Source: Agrobacterium tumefaciens
GTDB taxonomy: Bacteria; Pseudomonadota; Alphaproteobacteria; Rhizobiales; Rhizobiaceae
Reading direction: 5' to 3'
DNA: 64,000 nucleotides
NCBI RefSeq assembly: GCF_009649785.1
Contig: NZ_WJOK01000012.1
Span: forward strand, 62,001 to 126,000
Notes under the pieces: generated by a model
Databases searched by the model: none
What the model saw: only the letters and a program-made list of their open reading frames with translations
What the model was told of the DNA's origin: nothing
Position numbers and translations under genes: made by a program
Part shown: positions 8,889 to 17,416 of the stretch, one piece after another
How positions within the stretch are numbered: position 1 is the first letter of the stretch
Layout: each line of letters opens with the position of its first letter

Positions 8889-10879
8889 TCAATGAGATCG
8901 GCCACTACGTTCTGGTTCTGGCACTCGCCGTGGGGCTGATCGTCTCGACGCTGCCGGTGATCGGCGCGCGCCGCAACGACCGGGCGCTGATGGATATTGC
9001 CTCGCTCGGCTCCGTCGTGATGTTCCTGCTCGTGGCCTTGTCCTTTGCGGCGCTGACGCGGGCCTATGCGGTCTCGGATTTCTCCGTGCGCAACGTCTGG
9101 GAAAACTCCCATTCGCTGATGCCGATGCTCTACAAGTTGACCGGCGTCTGGGGCAACCATGAGGGCTCCATGCTGTTGTGGCTGCTGATCCTGGTGTTGT
9201 TCAGCGCGCTCGTTGCCGTCTTCGGTCGCAACCTGCCGGAAACGCTGAAAGCCAATGTGCTGTCCGTGCAGGCCTGGATTTCCGTCGCGTTCCTGCTGTT
9301 CATCCTGCTCACCTCCAATCCGTTCATGCGTCTGGAGCGGGTGCCGGCCGAAGGGCAGGACCTGAACCCTGTCCTTCAGGACTTCGGCCTCGCCATACAT
9401 CCGCCGCTGCTTTATCTCGGTTATGTCGGCTTTTCCGTCTGTTTCTCCTTCGCCGTCGCTGCACTTCTGGAGGGCCGGATCGATGCGGCCTGGGCGCGCT
9501 GGGTAAGGCCGTGGACGCTCGCCGCATGGACCTTCCTGACGGCAGGTATCTCCATGGGATCTTACTGGGCCTATTACGAACTCGGCTGGGGCGGCTGGTG
9601 GTTCTGGGATCCGGTTGAAAACGCCTCCTTCATGCCATGGCTTGCGGGCACCGCACTGCTGCATTCGGCACTCGTCATGGAAAAGCGCGAAGCGCTGAAA
9701 ATCTGGACCGTGCTTCTGGCGATCATGACCTTTTCGCTGTCGCTGCTCGGCACCTTCCTCGTGCGCTCCGGCGTCTTGACCTCCGTGCACGCCTTCGCCA
9801 CCGATCCGAGCCGCGGCATCTTCATTCTCGGCATCCTTACCGTTTTCATCGGCGGAGCTTTCGCGCTGTTCGCATGGCGGGCGCCCTCGCTGAAGGTGGG
9901 TGGATTGTTCGCGCCGATCTCACGCGAAGGGGCGCTGGTCCTCAACAATCTGATCCTGACGGTCTCGACCGCAACAGTACTGATCGGCACGCTCTATCCG
10001 CTCATTCTCGAAACGCTGACAGGCGAAAAAATCTCGGTCGGCGCGCCGTTCTTCAACCTCACCTTTGGCCTCCTGATGATCCCGGTCCTGATCGTCACGC
10101 CCTTCGGGCCGATGCTCGCCTGGAAGCGCGGCGATCTTCTCGGCGCTTTCCAGCGGCTTTATGTGGCGGCCGCCATTGCAGCCCTTGCCGGGCTGACGCT
10201 CTGGTACGTGGAGAACGGCGGCCCGGTGCTCGCCGCACTTGGCATCGCAGCCGGTTTCTGGCTGATCTTCGGGGCGCTTGCCGATCTCTGGTATCGGGCC
10301 AATTTCGGCAAACTGGCCTTCGGCATCGCTTTTCGACGCCTCAAGGGCCTGCCGCGTTCGGCCTTCGGCGCCGCACTTGCCCATATGGGGCTTGGCATCA
10401 CCGTGCTCGGCATCGTCACCGTCACCACCTTCGAGACCGAAACCGTTCTTGAAATGAAGCAGGGCATGGAGGCGAAGGCGGGCGGCTACAGTCTCACCTT
10501 CGATGGCATCCGCCATGCCGTCGGCCCTAATTTTACCGAGGATCGCGGCCATTTCACCATACGCAAGGCGGGTGTGGAAGTGGCCGACGTCTGGTCCTCC
10601 AAGCGGCTCTACACCGCACGGCGAATGCCGACCACGGAAGCGGGCATTTTGACGTTCGGCCTCAGCCAGCTCTACGTCTCGCTCGGTGACCCGATGGCGG
10701 ATGGCGGCATGGTAGTGCGCATCTGGTGGAAACCCTTCATCCTGTGCATCTGGGGCGGCACGCTGTTCATGATGGCCGGCGGTTTGATATCGCTCTCCGA
10801 CAGACGGTTGAGGGTGGGCGCACCGAGCCGCAAGGCGAAGCCGGCAAAAACGGCCGCGATGCCGGAGGCGGCGGAATGA
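8885..10879 (+). CDS. ccmF: CcmF (CycK), cytochrome c haem lyase subunit
   Basis: A 664-residue polytopic membrane protein that attaches haem to apocytochrome c. The tryptophan-rich WWD signature is visible as [19 protein letters not shown] near residues 235-255. Family motifs around it include [12 protein letters not shown] and [11 protein letters not shown], and histidines proposed to coordinate haem lie in the neighbouring loops. Around fourteen hydrophobic segments are apparent. The start at 8885 was chosen because it gives the family N-terminus ([14 protein letters not shown]) and forms an ATGA overlap with ccmE. It is itself coupled to ccmH by another ATGA overlap. Confidence 0.95.
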   Translation: MINEIGHYVLVLALAVGLIVSTLPVIGARRNDRALMDIASLGSVVMFLLVALSFAALTRAYAVSDFSVRNVWENSHSLMPMLYKLTGVWGNHEGSMLLWLLILVLFSALVAVFGRNLPETLKANVLSVQAWISVAFLLFILLTSNPFMRLERVPAEGQDLNPVLQDFGLAIHPPLLYLGYVGFSVCFSFAVAALLEGRIDAAWARWVRPWTLAAWTFLTAGISMGSYWAYYELGWGGWWFWDPVENASFMPWLAGTALLHSALVMEKREALKIWTVLLAIMTFSLSLLGTFLVRSGVLTSVHAFATDPSRGIFILGILTVFIGGAFALFAWRAPSLKVGGLFAPISREGALVLNNLILTVSTATVLIGTLYPLILETLTGEKISVGAPFFNLTFGLLMIPVLIVTPFGPMLAWKRGDLLGAFQRLYVAAAIAALAGLTLWYVENGGPVLAALGIAAGFWLIFGALADLWYRANFGKLAFGIAFRRLKGLPRSAFGAALAHMGLGITVLGIVTVTTFETETVLEMKQGMEAKAGGYSLTFDGIRHAVGPNFTEDRGHFTIRKAGVEVADVWSSKRLYTARRMPTTEAGILTFGLSQLYVSLGDPMADGGMVVRIWWKPFILCIWGGTLFMMAGGLISLSDRRLRVGAPSRKAKPAKTAAMPEAAE

Positions 10880-11340
10880 GGGAGGTTGTGGCGGGGCTCA
10901 CGCTCCTTCTCGTTCTCATGTTTACGTCATGGCCGGCCTTCGCCTTCAACCCGGACGAGGTGCTGAAAGACCCCGCACTGGAACAGCGCGCCCGCAATCT
11001 AACGTCTCAACTGCGCTGCATGGTCTGTCAGAACCAGTCGATCGATGACAGCAATGCCGAACTGGCACGGGACCTGCGCGTTCTGGTGCGGGACAGGCTG
11101 GTGGCAGGCGATAGCGATCAGGCTGTAGTCGACTACGTCGTGTCTCGTTATGGCGAATTCGTGCTGCTGAAACCGCGTTTCAGCCTGCGCACCGCACTTT
11201 TGTGGGGCGCGCCCATCGTTCTGGCGCTTGCGGGAATATTCGCCATCCTCGTTTTTTCGCGTCGGCGCGCCACCCAGGAGCGGCCGGAAAAACTGAGCGC
11301 GGACGAAGAAGAGAGAATTCGTAATCTCATTGAAAAATAA
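10876..11340 (+). CDS. ccmH: CcmH (CycL), apocytochrome thiol-reducing subunit
   Basis: A 154-residue periplasmic thiol oxidoreductase of System I. A cleavable leader ([19 protein letters not shown]) is followed by the family motif [11 protein letters not shown], whose two cysteines (CxxC) reduce apocytochrome c. A C-terminal anchor helix ([17 protein letters not shown]) ends in a basic tail. It is the last gene of the coupled ccmI-E-F-H set. The ccmABCDG genes are not in this window, as is usual where rhizobia keep them elsewhere. Confidence 0.93.
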   Translation: MREVVAGLTLLLVLMFTSWPAFAFNPDEVLKDPALEQRARNLTSQLRCMVCQNQSIDDSNAELARDLRVLVRDRLVAGDSDQAVVDYVVSRYGEFVLLKPRFSLRTALLWGAPIVLALAGIFAILVFSRRRATQERPEKLSADEEERIRNLIEK

Positions 11341-11496
11341 CCGATTTTCATATCCGTCCTCGGTTCTTTTTCAACATTACGGTTTTTTCATTCGTCAGAC
11401 ACTTCGCTGTAAGGTGTCGCCTACTATATCTTCATCATCCACCGCTTCTCCCCCGGTCAAACGGGTTCCAGTCTGAATGAAGAAAGAAGGTACACC

Positions 11497-13050
11497 ATGT
11501 CTCACTCGCAAAACGGACGCTCCTCGCTGAAGACGGTTCTGAAGGCAACGACCGTTGGCGGTCTTGCCGCGCTGATGCTTTCCACAGGCATCGCCGCACC
11601 GATCGTTCATTCCTTTGCCGCTCCGGTGGAGGTGACTGCGCCGCAGGTTCCGAGCTTCGCCAATGTGGTCGAGGCTGTTTCGCCCGCCGTCGTCTCCGTT
11701 CGCGTCCAGTCGAACGTGCAGCCCGCTTCCGATGATTCCAGCAACTTTTCCTTCAATTTCGGCGGCCGTGGTCTCGACCAGCTGCCGGACGACCATCCCC
11801 TGAAGCGCTTCTTCAAGGAATTCGGCGGCCCCAACCAGGACCGTCCCGACCGTGGTCCGAACCGTCACCGTGACGGCAAGGGTCCGCTGCGCCCCGTCGC
11901 TCAAGGATCCGGCTTCTTCATCTCCGAAGACGGTTATGTCGTCACCAACAACCACGTTGTCGATGACGGCTCCGCCTACACGGTGGTGATGAATGACGGT
12001 ACCGAACTCGAAGCCAAGCTCGTTGGCCGTGATCCGCGTACCGATCTGGCGCTGCTGAAGGTCGATGTGAACCGCAAGTTCACCTATGTGCAGTTTGCCG
12101 ACGATAGCAAGATTCGCGTCGGTGACTGGGTCGTAGCCGTCGGTAACCCCTTCGGCCTCGGCGGCACGGTAACCTCGGGCATCGTTTCCGCCCGTGGCCG
12201 CGATATCGGCTCCGGCCCCTATGACGATTACCTGCAGATCGACGCCGCCGTGAACCGCGGCAACTCCGGTGGTCCCGCCTTCAATCTCAACGGTGAAGTC
12301 GTTGGCATCAACACCGCGATCTTCTCGCCATCTGGCGGCAATGTCGGTATTGCTTTCGCCATCCCGTCGTCCGTTGCCAAGGACGTGATCGCCGACCTGC
12401 AAAAGGACGGCAAGGTCGAACGCGGCTGGCTCGGCGTGCAGATCCAGCCCGTCAGCAAGGACATTGCCGAGTCGCTTGGTCTTGCCGAAGCGAAGGGCGC
12501 GCTCGTCGTCTCGCCGCAGTCCGGTTCGCCGGGCGACAAGGCTGGCATCAAGCAGGGTGACATCATCACCGCCGTCAATGGCGACCCGGTCAAGGATGCC
12601 CGCGATCTGTCGCGCCGCATCGGCAGCATGACGCCAAACAGCAAGGTTGAAATCTCGCTCTGGCGCGGCGGCAAGTCGCAGTCGGTCACCGTGACGCTTG
12701 GCGATCTCGCAAGCGACGATGCCTCCAAGGCAACGCCGGGCCAGGAAAACGACAGTGGCAGCAAGCCTTCCAGCGCAAAGGTGCTGTCGAGCCTCGGCCT
12801 GACGGTTGCGCCCGCTGACGACGGCAACGGCCTTGCCATCACTGATGTCGATCCGGACAGCGACGCCGCTGCCCGTGGCCTGAAGACGGGTGAGAAGATC
12901 ACCTCCGTCAACAACCAGCAGGTGGCTTCTGCCGCCGATATCGAGAAGGTTCTCGAGCAGGCGAAGAAGGACGGACGCTCCAAGGCGCTGTTCCAGATCC
13001 AGACGGACAGCGGCAGCCGCTTCATCGCACTGGATATCGACCAGGGTTGA
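11497..13050 (+). CDS. degP: DegP/HtrA-type periplasmic serine protease
   Basis: A 517-residue Do-family endopeptidase and chaperone for misfolded envelope proteins. A signal peptide (about residues 1-45, ending near HSFAAPVEV) is followed by a trypsin-like domain. Its catalytic triad is histidine in VVTNNHVVDDG, aspartate in PRTDLALLKV and serine in NRGNSGGPAFN. PDZ1 begins near RGWLGVQIQPV and PDZ2 near LSSLGLTVAPADDGNG. The LA-loop region around residues 95-130 is rich in Asp, Arg and Pro. The ATG is preceded by GAAAGAAGG. A two-component pair follows on the same strand beyond a repeat-containing spacer, which suggests a shared envelope-stress role. Confidence 0.93.
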   Translation: MSHSQNGRSSLKTVLKATTVGGLAALMLSTGIAAPIVHSFAAPVEVTAPQVPSFANVVEAVSPAVVSVRVQSNVQPASDDSSNFSFNFGGRGLDQLPDDHPLKRFFKEFGGPNQDRPDRGPNRHRDGKGPLRPVAQGSGFFISEDGYVVTNNHVVDDGSAYTVVMNDGTELEAKLVGRDPRTDLALLKVDVNRKFTYVQFADDSKIRVGDWVVAVGNPFGLGGTVTSGIVSARGRDIGSGPYDDYLQIDAAVNRGNSGGPAFNLNGEVVGINTAIFSPSGGNVGIAFAIPSSVAKDVIADLQKDGKVERGWLGVQIQPVSKDIAESLGLAEAKGALVVSPQSGSPGDKAGIKQGDIITAVNGDPVKDARDLSRRIGSMTPNSKVEISLWRGGKSQSVTVTLGDLASDDASKATPGQENDSGSKPSSAKVLSSLGLTVAPADDGNGLAITDVDPDSDAAARGLKTGEKITSVNNQQVASAADIEKVLEQAKKDGRSKALFQIQTDSGSRFIALDIDQG

Positions 13051-13064
13051 TAATCTGAGATGCG

Positions 13065-13090
13065 GCGCCGGTTCTTCTTCGAGCCGGCGT
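13065..13090 (+). terminator. Stem-loop after degP
   Basis: A 10-pair imperfect stem (two G-T pairs) with the six-base loop TTCTTC lies 15 bases after the degP stop. No U-tract follows, so it may act as a 3' mRNA-stabilising hairpin or a weak terminator rather than a classical intrinsic terminator. Confidence 0.4.
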
Positions 13091-13155
13091 CGCTCGGGAC
13101 TGTCTCTCACCTTGAGGGCGGGACAGAGTATGTGGAACGCGCGTGCCGCTTGTTT

Positions 13156-13274
13156 CTTCTCCGCTAGGGAGGAGAAGGTCGCGGCAGCGGGATCAAGGGC
13201 AAGGCCAGCGATAGACCGCGCCCTTGCCCCCTTATCCGACCCTTCGGGCCACCTTCCCCCCGGCGGGGGAGAAG
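13156..13274. repeat. RIME-like double-palindrome intergenic element
   Basis: Two palindromes flank a GC-rich spacer. The first has stem CTTCTCC/GGAGAAG (13156-13162 with 13171-13177). The second is built on CTTCCCCC...GGGGGAGAAG (about 13253-13274), preceded by the small hairpin CCCTTCGGG. Architecture, length of about 120 bases and wording match the Rhizobium-specific intergenic mosaic elements (RIME) and related short repeats common in Rhizobiaceae intergenic DNA. It separates degP from the downstream regulator gene and ends about 50 bases before that gene's start. Confidence 0.65.
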
Positions 13275-13321
13275 ACAAGGACCCACAAAGCCGGTCCAGT
13301 CAGCACCGAGGAGGAAATCTC

Positions 13322-14080
13322 ATGGAAAACAAGGTTCAGGAAATGTCTGTCGCATCTGTTTCCGGTTGTGCGGAAAAGGGCGAGGGCGCTATTGTCCCGC
13401 ACATGAAGATTCTTGTTATTGAAGACGATCTCGAGGCTGCGGCCTATATGACCAAGGCGTTCCGGGAAGTCGGTATCGTTGCCGATCACGCGAGCGATGG
13501 TGAAAGCGGCCTGTTCATGGGCTGCGAGAATTCCTATGACGTGATGGTGATCGACCGCATGCTGCCGCGCCGCGACGGACTTTCCGTCATCAGCGAGCTG
13601 CGCCGGCGCGGCATCGAGACGCCGGTTCTCATTCTTTCGGCTCTTGGGCAGGTGGACGACCGCGTGACCGGCCTGCGTGCTGGCGGCGATGATTATCTGC
13701 CCAAACCCTATGCCTTTTCCGAACTTCTCGCACGCATCGAAGTGCTGGGCCGCCGCAAGGGCAAACCCGAACAGGACATGGTCTACCGTGTTGGCGATCT
13801 CGAACTTGACCGGCTGTCCCACGATGTCCGTCGCGGTGGCAAGGAAATCCTGTTGCAGCCGCGTGAGTTCCGCCTGCTGGAATATCTCATGAAGAATGCC
13901 GGCCAGGTGGTGACCCGCACCATGCTTCTGGAAAACGTCTGGGATTATCATTTTGACCCGCAGACCAATGTCATCGACGTGCATGTGTCCCGCCTTCGTT
14001 CGAAGATCGAAAAGGACTTCGAAAAGCCGCTGCTGAAGACCATTCGCGGCGCGGGTTACATGATGAAGGACGAGGGCTGA
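13322..14080 (+). CDS. OmpR-family response regulator downstream of degP
   Basis: A 252-residue regulator. The receiver has VIEDD, phosphoacceptor aspartate in VMVIDRMLPRRDG and lysine in LPKPY. The winged-helix output domain ends with TIRGAGYMM. The ATG at 13322 was chosen because a strong GAGGAGGAAAT ribosome site precedes it. This adds a 27-residue extension ahead of the receiver; an ATG at 13403 would give a standard-length start but lacks such a site. The next gene is its kinase, directly adjacent. The DegP neighbourhood suggests envelope-stress sensing, but the signal is unknown. Confidence 0.87.
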   Translation: MENKVQEMSVASVSGCAEKGEGAIVPHMKILVIEDDLEAAAYMTKAFREVGIVADHASDGESGLFMGCENSYDVMVIDRMLPRRDGLSVISELRRRGIETPVLILSALGQVDDRVTGLRAGGDDYLPKPYAFSELLARIEVLGRRKGKPEQDMVYRVGDLELDRLSHDVRRGGKEILLQPREFRLLEYLMKNAGQVVTRTMLLENVWDYHFDPQTNVIDVHVSRLRSKIEKDFEKPLLKTIRGAGYMMKDEG

Positions 14081-15499
14081 TTGGCGAAAATGGTCCGCCT
14101 CAGAATATTGTTCCGGTCAACAGCGGTGCGCCTTTCTGCGCTTTATATCCTGCTGTTTGCGCTCTGCGCAGCCTTCCTGGTCTTTTATGTCACCGCCCTT
14201 TCCGAACGGCTGCTGAACCAGCAGACGCGTGACGCGGTGCTGCAGGAAGTGTCGGATGTGCAGCGCATCTACAATCGCGGCGGCATCAACCCGCTGTTGC
14301 GGATGATGGAGCGCCGTGCCCGCCAGCCGGGGGCGAGCCTTTACATCATCGCCGGCCCCAATGGCGAAATCCTTGCAGGCAACGTCGCTTCCGTGCAGCC
14401 CGGCGTGTTTGACAAGGAGGGCTGGACGGGTTTCCCCTTCCGTTACGAACGTTATTCCGAAAGCGGCGACAGCGTGCAGCATATGGCGACCGCCAATGTC
14501 TTCATGCTGGACAACGGCCTGCGCATCCTGATCGGCCGCGATCTCGGCGAGCCCACCAAATTCCGGGCGCTGGTGCGCAATGCGCTGATGGTGGCGCTTG
14601 CCATCATGAGCGCCGGTGCGCTGCTCATCTGGTTCGGCATCGGCCGCAATGCCTTGAAACGCATCGACCGCATGTCGGCAGCGACCAAGAAGATCATGGC
14701 CGGCGATCTTTCGCAGCGCCTGCCGCAGGGCCGCTCCGGCGACGAGTTCGATCGGCTGTCCGGCTCGCTCAACGCCATGCTCGGCCGTATCGAAAAGCTG
14801 AACGAGGGCTTGCGGCAGGTGTCCGACAACATCGCCCACGACCTCAAGACACCGCTGACGCGGCTGCGCAACAAGGCAGCCGCCGCCTTGGATGATAACG
14901 ACGAGACGAAACGGCGCGCGGCACTCGAAGGCATCATCGCCGAATCCGACCAGTTGATCCGCACCTTCAATGCATTGTTGATGATTTCCCGCGTCGAGGC
15001 CGGCTCCATCGCCGCCGAAATGACCGATGTGGACATGTCGGCAATCGCCGCCGACAGCGCCGAACTTTACGAACCGGTAGCCGAGGACGCGGGACTTACG
15101 CTTGAGGCCGAGATCGAACCCGGTCTTTCGGTGCAGGGCAACCGTGAGCTGATCGGCCAGGCGCTTTCAAACCTCATCGACAACGCCATGAAATATGCCT
15201 GCGAATGCGAGGGCGACAAAAAACTCATCGTGCGTCTGGTGAGCGAACCGGACGCCATCGTGCTGTCCGTCTCCGATAACGGCCCCGGCATCCCCGCCGA
15301 CAAGCGCGGCGAGGTGCTGAAACGTTTCGTGCGGCTGGACGAAAGCCGCTCCAAACCCGGCACGGGGCTCGGCCTGTCGCTGGTGGAGGCCGTGATGGAA
15401 TTGCACGGCGGATCGCTTGCGCTGTCGGACACCGACACTACGAATTCCGTCTGCCCGGGCCTGACCGTTTCGATGATCTTTCCCGTTTCGACCCAGTAA
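14081..15499 (+). CDS. Sensor histidine kinase paired with the degP-linked regulator
   Basis: A 472-residue membrane kinase. TM1 is SALYILLFALCAAFLVFYV, with a periplasmic sensor of about 120 residues. TM2 is ALMVALAIMSAGALLIWFGI, followed by a HAMP domain (KIMAGDLSQRLP). The phosphoacceptor histidine is in DNIAHDLKTPLTRLR; the ATPase domain has NLIDNAMKY, SVSDNGPGIP and GTGLGLSL. The TTG at 14081 immediately follows the regulator's stop. An ATG nine bases on (14090) is an equally plausible start. It forms a cognate pair with the preceding regulator. Confidence 0.87.
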   Translation: MAKMVRLRILFRSTAVRLSALYILLFALCAAFLVFYVTALSERLLNQQTRDAVLQEVSDVQRIYNRGGINPLLRMMERRARQPGASLYIIAGPNGEILAGNVASVQPGVFDKEGWTGFPFRYERYSESGDSVQHMATANVFMLDNGLRILIGRDLGEPTKFRALVRNALMVALAIMSAGALLIWFGIGRNALKRIDRMSAATKKIMAGDLSQRLPQGRSGDEFDRLSGSLNAMLGRIEKLNEGLRQVSDNIAHDLKTPLTRLRNKAAAALDDNDETKRRAALEGIIAESDQLIRTFNALLMISRVEAGSIAAEMTDVDMSAIAADSAELYEPVAEDAGLTLEAEIEPGLSVQGNRELIGQALSNLIDNAMKYACECEGDKKLIVRLVSEPDAIVLSVSDNGPGIPADKRGEVLKRFVRLDESRSKPGTGLGLSLVEAVMELHGGSLALSDTDTTNSVCPGLTVSMIFPVSTQ

Positions 15500-15690
15500 G
15501 CCGCGCTATCCAACGCCGCTGCCACCAGCACCGGCTGGTCACCGCGATTTGTGCGGAAATTCGTTCACCTCCGAGAAATAATCGTCTCTCGAGATTGAAT
15601 TGAAAGATGATCGGAAGAATATCTTATAAGGTTCTACAGCTGGACTTTATGAGGGGATCGCATCGCGATCGGCAAAAGGACTTATGATCG

Positions 15691-16116
15691 ATGGCAAACA
15701 TGGCCCCCTTGGTTGGCGACCACCATGGACCGATCATTCTGTTCGATGCCGAATGTGTGCTGTGTTCCGTGAATGCGCAATTCGTACTGCGGCATGACAA
15801 GGCCGGATATTTCCGGCTGGCCTCCATGCAGGGAGCCGTCGGCACGGAAATCTACCGTCGGCACGGAATGGACCCCAAAAATCCGGTCAGCCTGCTCGTC
15901 GTCGATGGCGACAGGGTGCGACAGGATAGCGACGGCGTTCTTGCTATCTACGAGGCGCTTGGAATGCCCTGGCGGCTGCTTGGCATGTTGCGCGTAATTC
16001 CCGCATTTCTGCGCGATCCCGTCTATCGTTTTGTCGCCCGCAATCGCTACCGTTGGTTCGGAAAACGTGCGCAATGCTGGGTGGCGCCGCCGGAATACAG
16101 GGACAGGATTCTCTGA
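15691..16116 (+). CDS. DCC-family thiol-disulfide oxidoreductase (DUF393)
   Basis: A 141-residue protein of the DCC (DUF393) family, a thioredoxin-like group named for its Asp-x-x-Cys-x-x-Cys motif. Here the motif is FDAECVLCS near residues 18-26. The C-terminal part (FVARNRYRWFGK) matches the family's RNRYRWFG signature. The substrate is unknown. It stands alone between the kinase gene (191-base gap) and the convergent outer-membrane protein gene. Confidence 0.85.
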   Translation: MANMAPLVGDHHGPIILFDAECVLCSVNAQFVLRHDKAGYFRLASMQGAVGTEIYRRHGMDPKNPVSLLVVDGDRVRQDSDGVLAIYEALGMPWRLLGMLRVIPAFLRDPVYRFVARNRYRWFGKRAQCWVAPPEYRDRIL

Positions 16117-16229
16117 ACTTAGCGACGATCCTCCGCCCAGGGCAGGCGACAATTTCAGGCGGCGGGACAGACACGTGACGGCGTTGCGGAGATGGTTACG
16201 CATCCCCGCAACGCCACGTCGCCATCGGC

Positions 16230-17093
16230 TCAGAACGTATAAGCCACGCCAATCATCGCGAAGGGCTGGATGTCCTTCTTGGAGAGCGGGCTGTCCTTCG
16301 CATCGCCCAGCAGGAAGCCAACACCGCCGGCGCCGGTGATCGACCAGTTCTCGGTCATAAGGTAAGTGAGGGAGGCGCTGGCGTCGATGCGCTTGAAGCC
16401 TGCCTTGGCGTCATAGCGGCGCAGGCCGGAACGGGCGGATTGGGCCGAGGTGACGCCGAAATAGGATTTCATGTGCTTGTCGTCCGCCCAGGTGGCGGAG
16501 AGGTCCGCGCCAAGGATGAACTGGTCGACTTTGTGCGAAACGCTGGCGCCGACGGTTGCGGTCAACCCTTCGCTGCCGCTGATGGTCTTGTCCACCTTCG
16601 CATAGACCTCGAAGGGATCGATGCCATAAGCGATAACACCGCCGACCACGCCGCCCGCCTTGATGTCACCCATTCCGCGAAGATTTTTCTTGTCGTCCTT
16701 TTCCTTGCGCCCGGCTTCCCAGCCGCCCTTGACGCCCAGTCTGAAGCCGTTGCTGTTCAGCAGGTTGACGGTGACGCCGCTGAAATCGATGCTCAGCGTA
16801 TCTCCATACTCAACGGAAACCAGGGGAACCGCGCCTGCTTCCAGCTTGTCCGAGCCCTCATATTTGGGAGCGTAGGCAGCACCCACGCCAAGTGTGATTT
16901 TCCACTCACTGGAACTGCTGTAGCGGGCATTGTCGAAATTGCCCTGCGGTTCGGCGAACCTGTCCGATTTGCCGAGATCAGCAGCGAGGACGGGCGTGCA
17001 GACGGCCTGCGCCAGGGGCAGCGCGGTCAGGCACAACGCCATTGCACGCAGGTTCTTTTGCCATTTCACTGTAAAAATCTGTTTCATGATCAT
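16230..17093 (-). CDS. MipA/OmpV-family outer membrane protein
   Basis: A protein of about 287 residues with a signal peptide (AMALCLTALPLAQAVCTPVLA, cleavage after about residue 35). The remainder alternates beta strands in a barrel, ending with the outer-membrane insertion signature PFAMIGVAYTF (terminal phenylalanine). Motifs such as LGVGAAYAPKYEGSD and the glycine-rich GGVGFLLGDAKDSPLS fit MipA/OmpV proteins, which are linked to murein-synthesis scaffolding or small-molecule passage. Two in-frame ATGs (17093 and 17087) are possible starts. The gene is transcribed alone. Confidence 0.82.
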   Translation of the reverse strand: MIMKQIFTVKWQKNLRAMALCLTALPLAQAVCTPVLAADLGKSDRFAEPQGNFDNARYSSSSEWKITLGVGAAYAPKYEGSDKLEAGAVPLVSVEYGDTLSIDFSGVTVNLLNSNGFRLGVKGGWEAGRKEKDDKKNLRGMGDIKAGGVVGGVIAYGIDPFEVYAKVDKTISGSEGLTATVGASVSHKVDQFILGADLSATWADDKHMKSYFGVTSAQSARSGLRRYDAKAGFKRIDASASLTYLMTENWSITGAGGVGFLLGDAKDSPLSKKDIQPFAMIGVAYTF

Positions 17094-17416
17094 ATCCGTT
17101 GCAGCATCAAGCGTTGCAAAACCTGGGAGTCGGGTTTCGTTGAGCAGGACGCTACGTGGGCATAATTGCGGAGACATTACGCGAGATTGCCGGCCACGAC
17201 TGAAATGGCGCTTCCGCAGGCCAGACCGCGGAAAAGATCGGCAAAAACGGTTTTCCTGATCGCAAAGCGCCACGCATTTGTTACAACGCGGAGTGTATGC
17301 GCCCGGAAGCTTCGACAATGCGTGGCGGCAGGACGATTTTGCGGGGAGCGATCCTCCCTGAGAATCAGGCACGGTCGAAGCGCAAGGATGGGTCGCTCGG
17401 GAGAGGGAGAGAGACA
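17094..17416. other. Intergenic region between the MipA-like gene and glnE
   Basis: This gap of about 320 bases separates divergent genes and must carry both promoters. The end near 17395-17416 is purine-rich (GGGAGAGGGAGAGAGACA) and supplies the glnE ribosome site. No gene, repeat or convincing operator was seen. Confidence 0.5.

Noticed and set aside
11395..13278. Open frame of about 627 codons on the minus strand opposite degP
   Set aside because: It is antisense to an unmistakable DegP gene with a full catalytic triad. Such long antisense frames arise from GC-rich codon bias.
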